A stretch of DNA of 64,000 nucleotides from Rhodococcus globerulus NBRC 14531. GTDB taxonomy: Bacteria > Actinomycetota > Actinomycetes > Mycobacteriales > Mycobacteriaceae. The stretch lies in contig NZ_BCWX01000002.1 in assembly GCF_001894805.1 (NCBI RefSeq), positions 186,001 to 250,000 of the forward strand, given 5' to 3'. Below the pieces are notes generated by a model. It was not told where the DNA came from. It searched no databases and worked only from the letters and a program-made list of their open reading frames with translations. Of the stretch, positions 27,432 through 38,765 are shown piece after piece (position 1 is the stretch's first letter; every line of letters begins with the position of its first letter). The translations under genes were made by a program, and so were the position numbers.

Positions 27432-27526
27432 CGGTCGCCGGTGTTGTCAGCGTCGTGCTGATTGCCGTGGCCGCGGCTCTGGTTGTTTATCTCCTTGTTG
27501 CGCTCGTAGATCCTGAGAGGTTCTGA
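27428..27526 (+). CDS. kdpF: K+-transporting ATPase subunit KdpF
   Basis: 32 residues: one TM helix (VVSVVLIAVAAALVVYLLVALV) and the typical DPERF ending of KdpF peptides. The stop overlaps the kdpA start as TGATG. KdpF stabilises the KdpABC complex in the membrane. Too short for usual gene callers, but motif and position are clear. Confidence 0.92.
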   Translation: MTVAGVVSVVLIAVAAALVVYLLVALVDPERF

Positions 27527-29211
27527 TGTCGCCCGCTCTGGCAGCCGGACTGCAGATTGCGTTTGTTCTGATTGTGTTGGCGATCGCGTACGTTCCGGTC
27601 GGCGATTACATGGCTCGGGTGTACACCTCGACCCGTGATCTGCGGGTGGAGAGCGTCATCTACCGAGTCGGCCGGATCGATTCACGGGCTGAGCAGAAGT
27701 GGTACGGCTACGCCGCCAGTGTGCTGGGATTCTCGCTCGCGAGTGCGTTGCTGCTCTACTTCCTTCAGCGGATCCAAGGTGTATTGCCGCTCAGTGACGG
27801 GCTGTCAGGGGTGAGCCCGGCGGTGGCGTTCAATACGGCGATTTCCTTTGTGGCCAATACGAACTGGCAGTCATACACTCCGGAAACGACGATGAGCAAT
27901 GTCGTTCAGCCGTTGGGTTTGGCTGTTCAGAACTTCGTATCGGCAGCTGTGGGTATGGCGGTGGCGATTGCGCTCGTTCGCGGCTTCGTCCGAGTAGCGA
28001 GGGGCGGTGAGATCGGGAACTTCTGGGTAGACCTCACGCGAGGATGCCTTCGTATCCTGTTGCCGTTCTCGTTTGTGATCGCACTGATCCTGTTGAGTCA
28101 GGGCGTGATTCAGTCGTTCCACAGCGGATTTGCGTCGACGGGTCTCGACGGAAATGCCGTCACCAATGCCCTCGCACCGGTGGCGTCGCAGGAAGCGATC
28201 AAGGAACTCGGAACCAACGGCGGCGGAATCCTTGCTGCTAACTCCGCCCATCCGTTCGAGAATCCGACGCCGCTCAGCAACATCGTCGAAATTCTGGCGA
28301 TACTGCTGATTCCGGTCTGTCTGACAAGGACTTTCGGAACGATGGTCAGTGACCGCCGTCAAGGGCTGACGCTGCTCGCTGTGATGGGTCTGTTGTGGAG
28401 CGGATTGCTGGCCGTCACGTTGGCCGCTGAATCCGGTGCTCGCGGTGTCGCCGCAACCGCAGCAGGTTCGATGATGGAAGGTAAGGAAGTCCGCTTCGGG
28501 ATTCCCGGATCGGCATTGTTCGCGGTGAGCACCACCGGAACATCCACCGGCGCAGTCAACTCCGCACACGACAGTATGTCTCCCTTGGGCGGCGGTGCGG
28601 TCCTACTCAACATGATGCTCGGAGAAATCGCTCCCGGCGGGGTCGGAACCGGTCTGTACGGCATCTTGGTCCTCGCGCTGATCGCGGTGTTTGTCGGCGG
28701 ACTCCTGGTTGGCCGCACGCCCGAGTACCTCGGTAAGAAACTCGGCCGACGTGAAATCACCCTGGCAGCGCTCTCGATTCTGGTGATGCCTGCGCTGGTG
28801 TTGATCGGCACCGGCAGCACAGTGATTCTCGGGTCGACCTTGGGATATCAAGGAAACGGCGGAGATCCGGGTTCACCGGGGTCCATCCACGGCTTCAGTG
28901 AAGTGCTGTACGCCTTCGCGTCGGCGTCGAACAACAACGGCAGCGCATTCGGCGGTTTGACCGTCACGAGCGACTGGTTCCAGTCCTCGCTCGGTATCGC
29001 CATGCTGTTCGGCCGCTTCCTGCCCATCATCTTTGTGCTCGCATTGGCCGGAGCATTGGCGTCGCAGAAGAAGGTGGCGCCCACCGTCGGTACCCTGCCC
29101 ACGTCGGGGCCGATGTTCACCGGACTCCTCACCGGCACCGTTGTGTTGGTTGCCGCACTCACATTCTTCCCGGCCCTCGCACTGGGCCCTATCGCGGAGG
29201 CGCTCCAATGA
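27526..29211 (+). CDS. kdpA: K+-transporting ATPase subunit A (K+ channel subunit)
   Basis: 561 residues, usual length. It has about ten membrane segments and the four pore-like repeats: [48 protein letters not shown] and [13 protein letters not shown]. It binds and moves K+ as part of KdpFABC, using ATP hydrolysis in KdpB. Overlaps kdpB by ATGA. Confidence 0.97.
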   Translation: MSPALAAGLQIAFVLIVLAIAYVPVGDYMARVYTSTRDLRVESVIYRVGRIDSRAEQKWYGYAASVLGFSLASALLLYFLQRIQGVLPLSDGLSGVSPAVAFNTAISFVANTNWQSYTPETTMSNVVQPLGLAVQNFVSAAVGMAVAIALVRGFVRVARGGEIGNFWVDLTRGCLRILLPFSFVIALILLSQGVIQSFHSGFASTGLDGNAVTNALAPVASQEAIKELGTNGGGILAANSAHPFENPTPLSNIVEILAILLIPVCLTRTFGTMVSDRRQGLTLLAVMGLLWSGLLAVTLAAESGARGVAATAAGSMMEGKEVRFGIPGSALFAVSTTGTSTGAVNSAHDSMSPLGGGAVLLNMMLGEIAPGGVGTGLYGILVLALIAVFVGGLLVGRTPEYLGKKLGRREITLAALSILVMPALVLIGTGSTVILGSTLGYQGNGGDPGSPGSIHGFSEVLYAFASASNNNGSAFGGLTVTSDWFQSSLGIAMLFGRFLPIIFVLALAGALASQKKVAPTVGTLPTSGPMFTGLLTGTVVLVAALTFFPALALGPIAEALQ

Positions 29212-31322
29212 CCATGAATACCGAAGCGACCCTCAATACCGAAGAAAAACCTGTGGCGGTGGACAGCGTCGACGGCGCCGTCCATTCCCACCACGTCAAG
29301 GCCGGCGCGTTCAACCCGCGGCAGATGATCACTGCACTACCGGGCGCCGTACGCAAGCTCGACCCGCGGCATCTCGCCCGCAATCCGGTGATGTTCGTAG
29401 TGTTCGTCGGCTCCGTCATCACGACGGTCATGGCGATTGCCGAACCGTCCGTCTTCTCTTGGGTGATCACACTGTGGCTCTGGTTCACGGTGATCTTTGC
29501 CAACCTCGCCGAATCCGTGGCCGAGGGGCGAGGTAAGGCACAGGCCGCCAGTCTGCGAAAGGTGAAGCAGGACACTACTGCCCATCGCATCACGCAGAGT
29601 GGTGCCATCGAGATGGTGTCCGGTACCGACCTCGTTGTCGGCGACCGGGTGATCGTGGTGGCGGGTGAGGTCATACCGGGCGACGGCGATGTCGTCGAAG
29701 GCATCGCGTCCGTCGACGAGTCCGCCATCACCGGCGAATCCGCGCCGGTGGTCCGCGAATCGGGCGGTGACCGGTGCGCCGTCACCGGTGGTACGACGGT
29801 ACTTTCCGACCGCATCGTCGTAGAGATCACGGCGGCACCAGGCCAGTCGTTTGTGGACCGGATGATTGCGTTGGTCGAGGGCGCTTCGCGTCAGAAGACA
29901 CCGAACGAGATTGCGCTCAACATCCTGCTTGCGTCGCTCACGGTGATCTTCCTGCTCGCGGTCGTTGCGATCGGTCCGATGGGGTTGTACGCCGGCCACG
30001 AACAGGATCCGATCAAATTGATCGCCCTTCTGGTGTGCCTGATCCCGACAACAATCGGTGCTCTGCTGTCCGCTATCGGCATCGCCGGGATGGATCGTCT
30101 GGTGCAGCGCAACGTGCTTGCGATGTCGGGACGCGCCGTCGAAGCTGCCGGGGATATCGACACACTGTTGATGGACAAGACCGGAACCATCACCTTCGGT
30201 AATCGCCGGGCCACGGCACTGCATCCCGCTCCGGGTGTCTCGGCGCTCGAACTTGCTGCCGCAGCGCGGTTGTCGAGCCTTGCGGACGGAACTCCCGAGG
30301 GGCGCAGCATTGTCGAACTGTGCGCCGCACAGTTCGGCCTGGGAACCGAACCGACAGCGGACGAGAACCGGGCAGAGTTCGTTCCGTTCACAGCGCAGAC
30401 GCGTATGAGTGGACTGGACCTGCCTGGTCGCGAGATCCGCAAAGGCGCGGCCGATGCCGTCCTGGGCTGGATTGCGCGAAACGGCGGAACAGTCGATGTT
30501 GCCGTCACCGATTCCGTGGGCGAGATAGCCCAGGCGGGCGGTACACCACTTGTTGTGGCTGTGGCAGAGGGTGAGAAAGCGTCGGTTCTGGGCGTCATCG
30601 CACTCTCGGACGTCGTCAAGCCCGGTATGGCAGAGCGGTTTGCGGAACTGCGCGCCATGGGAATCCGCACGATCATGATCACCGGAGACAATCCGTTGAC
30701 CGCCAAGGCCATTGCGGACGAAGCTGGTGTGGACGACTTCATGGCGGAAGCAACGCCGGAAGACAAGCTTGCCCTGATCCGAAAGGAACAGGAGGGTGGT
30801 CGCCTCGTGGCGATGACCGGCGACGGTACCAATGACGCTCCCGCACTGGCGCAATCGGACGTCGGCGTCGCGATGAACACCGGTACCTCGGCGGCCAAGG
30901 AGGCCGGGAACATGGTGGATCTTGATTCCGATCCCACCAAGTTGATCGAGATCGTCGAGATCGGCAAGCAGTTGCTCATCACTCGCGGCGCGTTGACCAC
31001 GTTCTCGCTGGCAAACGACCTCGCGAAGTACTTTGCGATTCTGCCGGCTCTGTTCAGTGGTATCTACCCGCAGTTGGATGCGCTGAACATCATGCGACTG
31101 GCCACTCCCGAGTCGGCAATCGTCTCGGCCGTGATCTTCAATGCGCTTGTCATCATCGCGCTGATTCCACTGTCCCTGAAGGGCGTTCGATATCGGCCGT
31201 CGACGGCATCGGCGCTGCTCGGCCGAAATCTGCTGGTGTACGGACTCGGCGGTGTGATCACGCCGTTCATCGGTATCTGGCTGATCGATCTTGTTGTTCG
31301 TTTGATTCCCGGGATTGGGTGA
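29208..31322 (+). CDS. kdpB: K+-transporting P-type ATPase subunit B
   Basis: 704 residues. The phosphorylated Asp is in DKTGT (D323). TGES ([10 protein letters not shown]) is the actuator motif and [21 protein letters not shown] the P-domain hinge. It hydrolyses ATP to drive high-affinity K+ uptake when external K+ is low. Followed after 6 bp by kdpC. Confidence 0.97.
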   Translation: MTMNTEATLNTEEKPVAVDSVDGAVHSHHVKAGAFNPRQMITALPGAVRKLDPRHLARNPVMFVVFVGSVITTVMAIAEPSVFSWVITLWLWFTVIFANLAESVAEGRGKAQAASLRKVKQDTTAHRITQSGAIEMVSGTDLVVGDRVIVVAGEVIPGDGDVVEGIASVDESAITGESAPVVRESGGDRCAVTGGTTVLSDRIVVEITAAPGQSFVDRMIALVEGASRQKTPNEIALNILLASLTVIFLLAVVAIGPMGLYAGHEQDPIKLIALLVCLIPTTIGALLSAIGIAGMDRLVQRNVLAMSGRAVEAAGDIDTLLMDKTGTITFGNRRATALHPAPGVSALELAAAARLSSLADGTPEGRSIVELCAAQFGLGTEPTADENRAEFVPFTAQTRMSGLDLPGREIRKGAADAVLGWIARNGGTVDVAVTDSVGEIAQAGGTPLVVAVAEGEKASVLGVIALSDVVKPGMAERFAELRAMGIRTIMITGDNPLTAKAIADEAGVDDFMAEATPEDKLALIRKEQEGGRLVAMTGDGTNDAPALAQSDVGVAMNTGTSAAKEAGNMVDLDSDPTKLIEIVEIGKQLLITRGALTTFSLANDLAKYFAILPALFSGIYPQLDALNIMRLATPESAIVSAVIFNALVIIALIPLSLKGVRYRPSTASALLGRNLLVYGLGGVITPFIGIWLIDLVVRLIPGIG

Positions 31323-31328
31323 CCTGCC

Positions 31329-31979
31329 ATGCGTTTCACTATCGGTTTTGCCAAACAGGTGTGGGCGGGCCTTCTGGTGCTGCTGTCGCTCACCGTGATT
31401 CTCGGCGTGATCTATCCCGCCGCGGTCTGGGGAGTTGGCCGGATCAGTTCCGGTTCCGCTGAAGGATCACCAGTGACCGATGCGGCCGGGTGCGTAGTCG
31501 GAAGTGCTTGGGTAGGCGTCGATCCGCAGGTGCCGGAGGGAGCGCGCGACCCGTTTTTCCACAACCGGGTTGTGGGCTCGGTTGCGGACGAGGACCCCTT
31601 TGCGACGGGTGATCCCGCCGCTGCGTTGCCCTTGAACCAGGGGCCTAGCAGTGAGATTCTTGCCGACTTCATCGCCGAGCGTCGGGCCGCCATCGCGGAT
31701 CGCGAGGGCGTAGACCCGTCGTCCGTCCCCGTTGACGCCGTCACCGGTTCGGGCTCGGGCATCGATCCGCACATCAGCCCGGCTTACGCGCTGCTGCAGG
31801 TGCCCCGGGTTGCCTCGACCAACGGGATATCCGAAGACGCGGTACAGGAATTGGTGAGCGAGCACACCGACGGGCGGCAGTTGGGCTTCCTCGGTGAGGA
31901 GCGCGTCAACGTCCTCGAACTGAATCTTGCTCTCGGTTTGACGGCGCCTACGTGTGCCACGTCGACCGCTGGTGGATGA
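31329..31979 (+). CDS. kdpC: K+-transporting ATPase subunit C
   Basis: 216 residues. It has a single N-terminal membrane helix (VWAGLLVLLSLTVILGVIYPAAVWGV) and then an extracytoplasmic domain with the FHNRVVGS-type and GSGIDPHISPAYALLQVPRVA motifs characteristic of KdpC. It assists K+ affinity and ATP coupling in the complex. Confidence 0.96.
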   Translation: MRFTIGFAKQVWAGLLVLLSLTVILGVIYPAAVWGVGRISSGSAEGSPVTDAAGCVVGSAWVGVDPQVPEGARDPFFHNRVVGSVADEDPFATGDPAAALPLNQGPSSEILADFIAERRAAIADREGVDPSSVPVDAVTGSGSGIDPHISPAYALLQVPRVASTNGISEDAVQELVSEHTDGRQLGFLGEERVNVLELNLALGLTAPTCATSTAGG

Positions 31980-31986
31980 TTGTCAC

Positions 31987-34512
31987 GTGAGTTCTTCTGA
32001 GAAGGTCGGTACGCGCAAACGAGGTGAACTGCGCATCTACCTCGGCGCAGCGCCAGGCGTCGGAAAGACCTTTGCGATGCTCGGCGAGGCTCATCGCCGC
32101 CGGGCCCGTGGAACTGATGTGGTCGCGGCCGTTGTGGAATCACACGGCCGCGCCCGCACCGCCGAGCAGATCGGCGACCTCGAGATCATCGCGCCCAAGC
32201 TGGTCGAATATCGGGGCACACGGATGCCGGAACTTGATGTCGAGGCGGTGCTGGCTCGTCGTCCCGCCTTGGTGTTGGTGGACGAATTGGCGCACACCAA
32301 CACACCGGGAAGTAAGAATCACAAGCGGTGGCAGGACGTGCAGGAGTTGTTGGACGCCGAAATCGACGTCCTCTCGACCGTCAACGTGCAACACCTCGAA
32401 AGCCTCAACGACGTAGTCGCGCACATCACGGGGGTCACACAGCAGGAAACGGTTCCGGATGAAATTGTGCGCGGTGCGGCGCAGGTCGAGTTGGTCGACA
32501 TCACTCCGGAAGCATTGCGACGCAGACTGTCCCACGGAAACGTCTATGCCCCCGAACGAGTCGACGCGGCCCTCGGAAACTACTTCCGGCGCGGAAACCT
32601 CACCGCGCTACGCGAGTTGGCGCTTCTGTGGGTAGCCGATCAGGTGGACGCGGCGCTGGCGAAGTACCGGGCCGAGAACAAGATCACCGACACCTGGGAA
32701 GCGCGCGAGCGCGTTGTCGTTGCGGTGACCGGGGGACCGGAGTCGGAAACCCTGGTACGACGCGCTTCTCGGATCGCCTCCAAGTCGAGTGCCGAACTCA
32801 TGGTGGTGCACGTCGTTCGCGGCGACGGCCTCACCGGTGTCTCGGCACCGGAGATGGGAAAGGTGCGCGCACTGGCAACCGGAGTGGGCGCAACACTGCA
32901 CACCGTGGTCGGCGACGACGTACCGTCGACGCTCCTCGAGTTCGCGCGTGAGGAGAACGCCACGCAGTTGGTCTTGGGGACGTCGCGGCGGTCGCGGTTG
33001 GCCCGAATTCTCGACGAGGGGATCGGCGCGGCGGTCGTTCAGCAGTCCGGCGGCATCGACGTGCACATGGTCACCCACGAGGAAGCGACCGTCCGCCGTC
33101 GGATCTCTTTGTTCGGCCGATCCGAGCGACGCCTGCTGTCGTGGATTGCGGCAGTGGTGGTTCCGACGGCCGCAGCCGGACTCATGGGTTTGATCGACCG
33201 GATCTCCGGTGTGCAGGGCGAAAACGCGTTGTTCTTCGTGGTGGTGGTTCTGGTCGCGCTACTCGGTGGTGTTGGGCCGGCCATGGTGTCTGCTCTGATA
33301 TCGGGACTACTGCTCAATTACTTCTTCACCGACCCCAAATACAGCTTCACGATTGCCGAACCCGACAACTTCATCACGACGGTCGTTCTGCTGATAGTGG
33401 CTGTGGCAGTGGCTGTTCTGGTGGATGCGGCCGCCAAAAAAGCGCGGGAAGCGAAGCGCGCTTCGGAGGAAGCGGAACTTCTGACACTGTTTGCGGGGTC
33501 GGTTCTCCGCGGCGCTGACCTGTCCACGCTGCTCGAGAAAGCTCGCGAAATCTACCGTCAACGTGGGGTTTCGGTGGTGCATCATGAGGACGGCGTAGTC
33601 GCGGCAGTGGGCGCCGAACCGCCGGCACGTGAGGCTGACGCGGATACCGTGTGCGAGGTCAACGACGGCGAATACGCGCTACTGCTATCGGGGCCGGAGC
33701 TGAGTGCGCGTGATCGACGGGTGCTGACCGTTGTCGCGCACCAGGCGGTCGGCATGATCCGTCAGGACAAGCTCACAGTCGAAGCGAGCAAAGCGGCAGC
33801 ACTGACCGAGGCCGATCAACTGCGCCGAGCGTTGCTTTCGGCTGTGAGCCATGACCTTCGGACACCTCTTGCCGGCGTCAAGGCTGCTGTGTCGAGCTTG
33901 CGCAGCGACGACATCGAGTTCTCACCCGAGGACACGGCAGAACTACTGGCCACCATCGAGGAGTCTGCGGATCAGTTGACCGCTCTGGTCGGCAACCTGC
34001 TCGATTCGTCCAGACTGGCTGCGGGAGTGGTCAAGCCGACGTTGCGGGCGGTATACCTCGACGAAGTTGTTCACCGGGCGCTGCTCGGATTGGGCATCGG
34101 CGGCCGGTCGGACTCCCGATCCCACAGTGTGATCGTCGACGTGGGTACTGTTGCCGTGCAAGCCGATCAGGGTTTGCTCGAGAGAGTGATCGCCAACCTC
34201 GTCGACAACGCTTTGCGGTACGGCGGCAGAACACCGGTGCGGGTGGGAGCAGCACGCGTCGGAGACCGTACCGTCATCACCGTCGCAGATACCGGCCCCG
34301 GTGTACCGCGCGGCGAAGCCGAATCGATGTTCCAGCCGTTTCAGCGAATGGGGGATCGCGACAACACGGGCGGCGTCGGGCTCGGACTGTCCGTGGTTCG
34401 CGGATTTGTCGACGCGATGGGCGGAACGGTCAGTGCCACCGACACTCCGGGCGGTGGGTTGACGATGATGGTCGAACTGGCCGGTGCAGGAACGAATGGA
34501 AGCGAGTCATGA
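31987..34512 (+). CDS. kdpD: Sensor histidine kinase KdpD
   Basis: 841 residues from GTG 31987. N-terminal KdpD domain with Walker A GAAPGVGKT (20-28) and DELAHTN. Then come a USP-like domain (about 240-365), four clustered TM segments (about 385-490), a GAF-like region, and a histidine kinase core with H in SAVSHDLRTPL and ATPase motifs DNALRYGG, DTGPGV and GVGLGLSVV. It senses K+/osmotic state and phosphorylates KdpE. A longer in-frame start upstream would overlap kdpC and is unlikely. Confidence 0.96.
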   Translation: MSSSEKVGTRKRGELRIYLGAAPGVGKTFAMLGEAHRRRARGTDVVAAVVESHGRARTAEQIGDLEIIAPKLVEYRGTRMPELDVEAVLARRPALVLVDELAHTNTPGSKNHKRWQDVQELLDAEIDVLSTVNVQHLESLNDVVAHITGVTQQETVPDEIVRGAAQVELVDITPEALRRRLSHGNVYAPERVDAALGNYFRRGNLTALRELALLWVADQVDAALAKYRAENKITDTWEARERVVVAVTGGPESETLVRRASRIASKSSAELMVVHVVRGDGLTGVSAPEMGKVRALATGVGATLHTVVGDDVPSTLLEFAREENATQLVLGTSRRSRLARILDEGIGAAVVQQSGGIDVHMVTHEEATVRRRISLFGRSERRLLSWIAAVVVPTAAAGLMGLIDRISGVQGENALFFVVVVLVALLGGVGPAMVSALISGLLLNYFFTDPKYSFTIAEPDNFITTVVLLIVAVAVAVLVDAAAKKAREAKRASEEAELLTLFAGSVLRGADLSTLLEKAREIYRQRGVSVVHHEDGVVAAVGAEPPAREADADTVCEVNDGEYALLLSGPELSARDRRVLTVVAHQAVGMIRQDKLTVEASKAAALTEADQLRRALLSAVSHDLRTPLAGVKAAVSSLRSDDIEFSPEDTAELLATIEESADQLTALVGNLLDSSRLAAGVVKPTLRAVYLDEVVHRALLGLGIGGRSDSRSHSVIVDVGTVAVQADQGLLERVIANLVDNALRYGGRTPVRVGAARVGDRTVITVADTGPGVPRGEAESMFQPFQRMGDRDNTGGVGLGLSVVRGFVDAMGGTVSATDTPGGGLTMMVELAGAGTNGSES

Positions 34513-35189
34513 GCCGGATACTGGTTGTCGACGACGAACCGCAGATCTTGCGGGCACTACGCATCAACCTCACTGTGCGTGGATACGACGTGGTGACGGC
34601 GTCCACCGGAGCAGGGGCGCTGCGCGCTGCAGCGGAACGGCCGCCGGACGTGGTGATTCTCGACCTCGGTCTGCCGGACATGGACGGCACCGAAGTGCTT
34701 GCCGGATTGCGCGGCTGGTGTACCGCGCCGGTCATCGTGTTGTCGGCACGCACCGACTCCGCAGACAAGGTCGAAGCGTTGGACGCCGGTGCGGACGATT
34801 ACGTCACCAAGCCGTTCGGGATGGACGAATTCCTGGCGAGGGTGCGCGCGGCGGCGCGACGAGGAGTATCGGCAACCGACACGTCGGAACCGTCGGTGGA
34901 GACGGCCTCGTTCACCGTCGATTTGTCGGCGAAGACGGTCAGCCGGCGCGGCGAGCAGGTACATCTGACGCCCACCGAGTGGGGAATGCTCGAGATGCTG
35001 GTGCGCAACCGCGGAAAGTTGGTCGGGCAGAAGGAACTTCTCCGTGAGGTGTGGGGACCGGCCTACGACACCGAGACCCACTACCTGCGGGTATATCTGG
35101 CTCAACTGCGTCGCAAACTCGAAGACGACCCGGCTCACCCCAAGCACCTGATCACGGAAGCGGGGATGGGTTACCGCTTCGTGGTGTGA
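34509..35189 (+). CDS. kdpE: Response regulator KdpE (OmpR family)
   Basis: 226 residues, ATGA overlap with kdpD. Receiver domain with DD at 8-9, phospho-acceptor D52 (VVILDLGLPDMDG) and VTKPF. C-terminal winged helix: LTPTEWGMLEMLVRNRGKLV and THYLRVYLAQLRRKLEDDP. It should activate the kdp promoter, probably at the CGTCAAG direct repeats around 27184-27243. Confidence 0.96.
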   Translation: MSRILVVDDEPQILRALRINLTVRGYDVVTASTGAGALRAAAERPPDVVILDLGLPDMDGTEVLAGLRGWCTAPVIVLSARTDSADKVEALDAGADDYVTKPFGMDEFLARVRAAARRGVSATDTSEPSVETASFTVDLSAKTVSRRGEQVHLTPTEWGMLEMLVRNRGKLVGQKELLREVWGPAYDTETHYLRVYLAQLRRKLEDDPAHPKHLITEAGMGYRFVV

Positions 35190-35224
35190 GAGCTCGGTGG
35201 TGTGAGAATTCGGGTGGTGTCGGC

Positions 35225-36115
35225 TCAGGGGTGCGTGACGATCAGCAGTGGACACAACGCTCGGTGTAAGAGGTTTCGACTTGTCGAGCCCAGCAACATG
35301 GACTTGAAACCGCCGCGTCCCCGTCGGCCGACAACAACCAATTGCGCAGACTTCGACTCGGTGATTAGCTCTTGAGCAGGGTTGTCGTGCACCACAACTC
35401 GACGAACGACGACGTCGGGATACTGGTCCTCCCATCCGGCAAGCCGTTCGGCGAGAACTGCGTGCTCGGCAATAGCGACGGCATCCCAGTCGAGAGACTC
35501 GCCGTCGGGATCGGTGCGGAATGCTGTGGACAGGTGAGAATCGCTCCAAGCGTGGACGGCAACAAGTTCGACGCCGTGCAGCGAAGCCGTTTCGAAGGCT
35601 TGGGCCAGTGCAGGTTCGCTGTGTTCGCTGCCGTCGACGCCGACAACAACGGGACGGCCTCGCGCCGGTTCGTCCTCCGAAGGTAGTTCTCGGATCACGG
35701 CCACCGGACACCGGGCATGCAGGACAATCGCTGTACTGACAGAACCGAGAATCCCGTCAGCCCAACGGCCGAGGCCACGCGAGCCTACGACCAGCATTGC
35801 GGAGTCCGCTGATTGTTCGAGCAGAATGTCAACCGGGTGACCGAAACCGAGGTGCTCGGTGACAACCGGGCCGTCACCTGTTGCAGGCAGCGCCGCCGCT
35901 CGGCCACGGGACAGTCGGAGTTTTCCTTCCCGGCGCTTCGCGGCAAACTGCGGCGCAGCGAGAGTGAAAGCGTTTCCGTACGTGCTCGGTTCGCCGCGGA
36001 TCGCGGCAACAATATGAAGAGGCCGCCGGCGGAGAACTGCCTCGTGCGACGCCCAGCGAACCGCGTCCAACGAGCGCGTCGAACCGTCCACTCCCACGAC
36101 AATTGGTGCATTCAT
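35225..36115 (-). CDS. Universal stress protein, two USP domains
   Basis: 296 residues. Domain 1 starts [18 protein letters not shown] and has the ATP motif [20 protein letters not shown]. Domain 2 starts [16 protein letters not shown] and has [20 protein letters not shown]. Both G-x2-G-x9-G(S/T) motifs are intact, so ATP binding is likely. It is coupled by ATGA overlap to the upstream alcohol dehydrogenase gene, suggesting a shared redox or hypoxia stress role (inference). Confidence 0.93.
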   Translation of the reverse strand: MNAPIVVGVDGSTRSLDAVRWASHEAVLRRRPLHIVAAIRGEPSTYGNAFTLAAPQFAAKRREGKLRLSRGRAAALPATGDGPVVTEHLGFGHPVDILLEQSADSAMLVVGSRGLGRWADGILGSVSTAIVLHARCPVAVIRELPSEDEPARGRPVVVGVDGSEHSEPALAQAFETASLHGVELVAVHAWSDSHLSTAFRTDPDGESLDWDAVAIAEHAVLAERLAGWEDQYPDVVVRRVVVHDNPAQELITESKSAQLVVVGRRGRGGFKSMLLGSTSRNLLHRALCPLLIVTHP

Positions 36116-37170
36116 GCTCGTCCTCCTGAGTCGACAAGTTGAGGCAGTAAGACGGCAGCGCCGGTAATTCGGTCCTCGGCCAGGTCGACCAAGGCCCGAT
36201 TCGCATCGGCTAGCGGATACGTGTTGGCGGTGATTTCGAGGTGGTGCTCGCCGGCAAACGCGAGGAACTCCCGAGCATCGCGCCGTGTGTTTGCGGTGAC
36301 CGAACGAATTTCGCGCTCGTAGAACAAGTGGTGCCGATAGTTCAGGCTCGGTATGTCGGAGAGGTGTATCCCGGCGATCGACAGGATTCCGCCACGGTTC
36401 AACGCGGTGAGTGCAGTCGGAACCAGATCTCCGGCGGGAGCAAAGAGGATGGCTGAATCCAGCGGAGTGGGTGGACGGTCGCGGCTACCCTGCACCGAGG
36501 CTGCGCCGAGCTGAGAGGCCAGTGCGCGCGCCGATTCGCTGCGCGTCATGACGTGGACTTCTGCGCCCCGCGCAATCGCGACTTGCGCGGCAATGTGTGC
36601 GCTCCCGCCGAAACCGTAAATCCCCAGTCGCCCACCATCGGGGACCTCGGCGCGCTGAAGTGCCCGAAATCCGATGATGCCGGCGCATAGCAGCAGTGCG
36701 GTTTCGGCATTGCTGTACCCGTCCGGCAAGCGCAACGCGAATTCGGCTGTCGCCACGGCATATTCGGCGTAGCCGCCGTCGATGTCCCAGCCCGTGTACG
36801 TGGAGTTCGGGCACAGGTTCTCCCGGCCGCGCAAGCAGTACTCGCACGCGCCGCACGTGGAATGCAGCCACGGAATTCCGACGCGATCGCCAGGGGAGAA
36901 GTCCTCGACCGCCGTACCGACCTCTTCGACCACACCGACAATTTCGTGGCCGGGAACCACATTTGCGCGATGTACGGGCAGTTCGCCTTCGGCAATATGC
37001 AGGTCGGTGCGACACACTCCGCAGGCGAGAACCCGGACCAGTAATTCGCCCGAGGTAGGCACCGGCCGCGATTGCTGAACCTCGACCAATGGGTGCGTTC
37101 GGACCGGCCCAGGCTGGTGTACCTGCCACGAGGCCATTGGCGTCGAAGTTCCGGCGATGTCGTTCACCAC
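36112..37170 (-). CDS. Zinc-dependent alcohol dehydrogenase
   Basis: 352 residues from the start at 37170; an internal ATG at 37137 ([10 protein letters not shown]) would give 341. Catalytic zinc ligands are in CGVCRTD (C53 in particular) and GHE (74-76). The structural zinc is bound by C106, C109, C112 and C120. The Rossmann motif is [10 protein letters not shown]. Related to AdhP/AdhA-type enzymes of mycobacteria. It oxidises alcohols or reduces aldehydes with NAD(P); substrate unknown. It leads the operon with the stress protein. Confidence 0.92.
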   Translation of the reverse strand: MVNDIAGTSTPMASWQVHQPGPVRTHPLVEVQQSRPVPTSGELLVRVLACGVCRTDLHIAEGELPVHRANVVPGHEIVGVVEEVGTAVEDFSPGDRVGIPWLHSTCGACEYCLRGRENLCPNSTYTGWDIDGGYAEYAVATAEFALRLPDGYSNAETALLLCAGIIGFRALQRAEVPDGGRLGIYGFGGSAHIAAQVAIARGAEVHVMTRSESARALASQLGAASVQGSRDRPPTPLDSAILFAPAGDLVPTALTALNRGGILSIAGIHLSDIPSLNYRHHLFYEREIRSVTANTRRDAREFLAFAGEHHLEITANTYPLADANRALVDLAEDRITGAAVLLPQLVDSGGRA

Positions 37171-37248
37171 TTAATCGTGCGCCTCAGCGCTTCCCCGTGG
37201 AAGAGGGCGAAGTGTGTCGGTGGCCTGTGCGAACATCTGTTCGTGTCG

Positions 37249-38469
37249 ATGTCGTCAGATGCTCGCGGCGATCACCGGTCCGGTGGCGCCACGATCCTGC
37301 ATGCCGATCTCGACTCGTTCTACGCCTCCGTCGAACAGCGAGACGATCCTGGTTTGATCGGGCGACCCGTCATCGTGGGCGGGGGTGTGGTGCTGGCGGC
37401 CAGCTACGAGGCCAAAGCGTTCGGGGTCCGTACCGCAATGAGTGGTGGTCAGGCGCGTACGTTGTGTCCGCAGGCAATTGTCGTTCCGCCGCGCATGGAC
37501 GCGTACTCACAGGCGAGCAAGGACGTATTCGAGGTCTTTCATGACACATCGCCGCTGGTAGAGGGGATCTCGATCGACGAAGCCTTCCTGGAAGTCGGGG
37601 GACTGGCACTCATTGTCGGCACGCCACTGCAGATCGGCGCCAACCTCAGACGAGACGTGGCCGAGCAGGTTGGCCTCCCCATCACCGTCGGCATTGCCCG
37701 CACGAAGTTCCTGGCAAAGGTAGCCAGCGCCTATGCCAAACCCGACGGATTGCTGCTGGTGCCACCGGACGGTGAGCGTGAATTCCTGCATCCGCTGCCC
37801 GTGGAAAGGCTGTGGGGCGTCGGCAAGATCACTGCGCAGAAGCTGCGGAATTTCGACATCGCGACGGTGGGGGACATCGCGCGGCATGACGAGTCGTCCA
37901 TCGTGTCGATTCTGGGTCGCGGCGCCGGCCGACACCTGTACGCGCTCTCGCACAACCGGGATCCGCGGCCGGTGCGTTCGTACGGCGGCCGAAGTTCGAT
38001 GGGCGCTCAGCACGCATTGGGTCGAGGTGAGCACTCACGATCCGAACTCGAGGTGTCGTTGATGTCGCTGGTCGATCGGGTGTCGCGCCGCATGCGCTCC
38101 GCGCAACAAACCGGCCGCACCGTCACACTCCGGCTGCGTTTCGGCGATTTCACGCGGGCAACCCGTTCCCACACGCTGCGCCGTTCGACGGCGGAAACCA
38201 CAGATCTGTTGAATGCGGCGATGGCGCTGCTGAGCGAAGCGGCGCCACTGATCGCCGACAAAGGCATCACGCTGATCGGTGTTGCCGTATCCAATCTGGA
38301 CCGAAGCGGCGCGGAGCAATTGGAACTGTCCTTCGACGGCGGGCCGGATACCGCTGCCCTCGACTCCGCGATGGACAGTGTGCGGAAGAAGTTCGGCTCG
38401 GGGGCGCTCACGCGGGCAGTGCTGATCGGCCGCGATCCCGACGTTTCGGTGCCGCTGCTCCCGGACTAG
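37249..38469 (+). CDS. dinB: DNA polymerase IV (Y family)
   Basis: 406 residues from ATG 37249; GTG 37243 is an alternative and neither has a clear ribosome-binding site. Catalytic residues are in HADLDSFYASVEQ (D20, D22) and GISIDEAFLE (D110, E111). PITVGIARTKFLAKVAS and RLWGVGKIT belong to the palm and helix-hairpin-helix. QLELSF near the C-terminus is a plausible beta-clamp peptide. It is an error-prone lesion-bypass polymerase. No LexA box was identified in the 78-bp upstream spacer. Confidence 0.94.
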   Translation: MSSDARGDHRSGGATILHADLDSFYASVEQRDDPGLIGRPVIVGGGVVLAASYEAKAFGVRTAMSGGQARTLCPQAIVVPPRMDAYSQASKDVFEVFHDTSPLVEGISIDEAFLEVGGLALIVGTPLQIGANLRRDVAEQVGLPITVGIARTKFLAKVASAYAKPDGLLLVPPDGEREFLHPLPVERLWGVGKITAQKLRNFDIATVGDIARHDESSIVSILGRGAGRHLYALSHNRDPRPVRSYGGRSSMGAQHALGRGEHSRSELEVSLMSLVDRVSRRMRSAQQTGRTVTLRLRFGDFTRATRSHTLRRSTAETTDLLNAAMALLSEAAPLIADKGITLIGVAVSNLDRSGAEQLELSFDGGPDTAALDSAMDSVRKKFGSGALTRAVLIGRDPDVSVPLLPD

Positions 38470-38486
38470 CCGCTCGCTCAGCAGCG

Positions 38487-38765
38487 TCAGGACGTCAGCC
38501 GAATTGTTTCGTGCGTAGCGCTTGCGAGATCAGAAGCTGTGGCCTCGATCAATTGACGAGAAAGGTCGGCCAAAGCGCGTGCGACCGCAAGTTCGTCACC
38601 GATCTCGGGTACGTCTCGGTCGGCGGGATTGCAGCGCGCGAAACCAGCTCCTGCGAAGTGCGTGTCTTCCTGCGCCCGCAGTCGGGCAATCGCGCGAGTT
38701 CGGTTTGCCGTGTCGGATGTGTGTTCGTCGATGGTGATATCCACCGACCAGTGCTTTTCGTTCAT
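38487..38765 (-). CDS. DUF1876 domain protein
   Basis: 92 residues. Conserved blocks KHWSVDITIDEH, TRAIARLRAQ and GAGFARCNPADRDVPEIGDELAVARAL match the DUF1876 family of small actinobacterial proteins, often induced by stress or stationary phase. Cytosolic, function unknown. Confidence 0.88.
   Translation of the reverse strand: MNEKHWSVDITIDEHTSDTANRTRAIARLRAQEDTHFAGAGFARCNPADRDVPEIGDELAVARALADLSRQLIEATASDLASATHETIRLTS

Noticed and set aside
29337..30854. 505-codon open frame antisense to kdpB
   Set aside because: His/Arg/Cys-rich shadow translation without domains; kdpB is certain.
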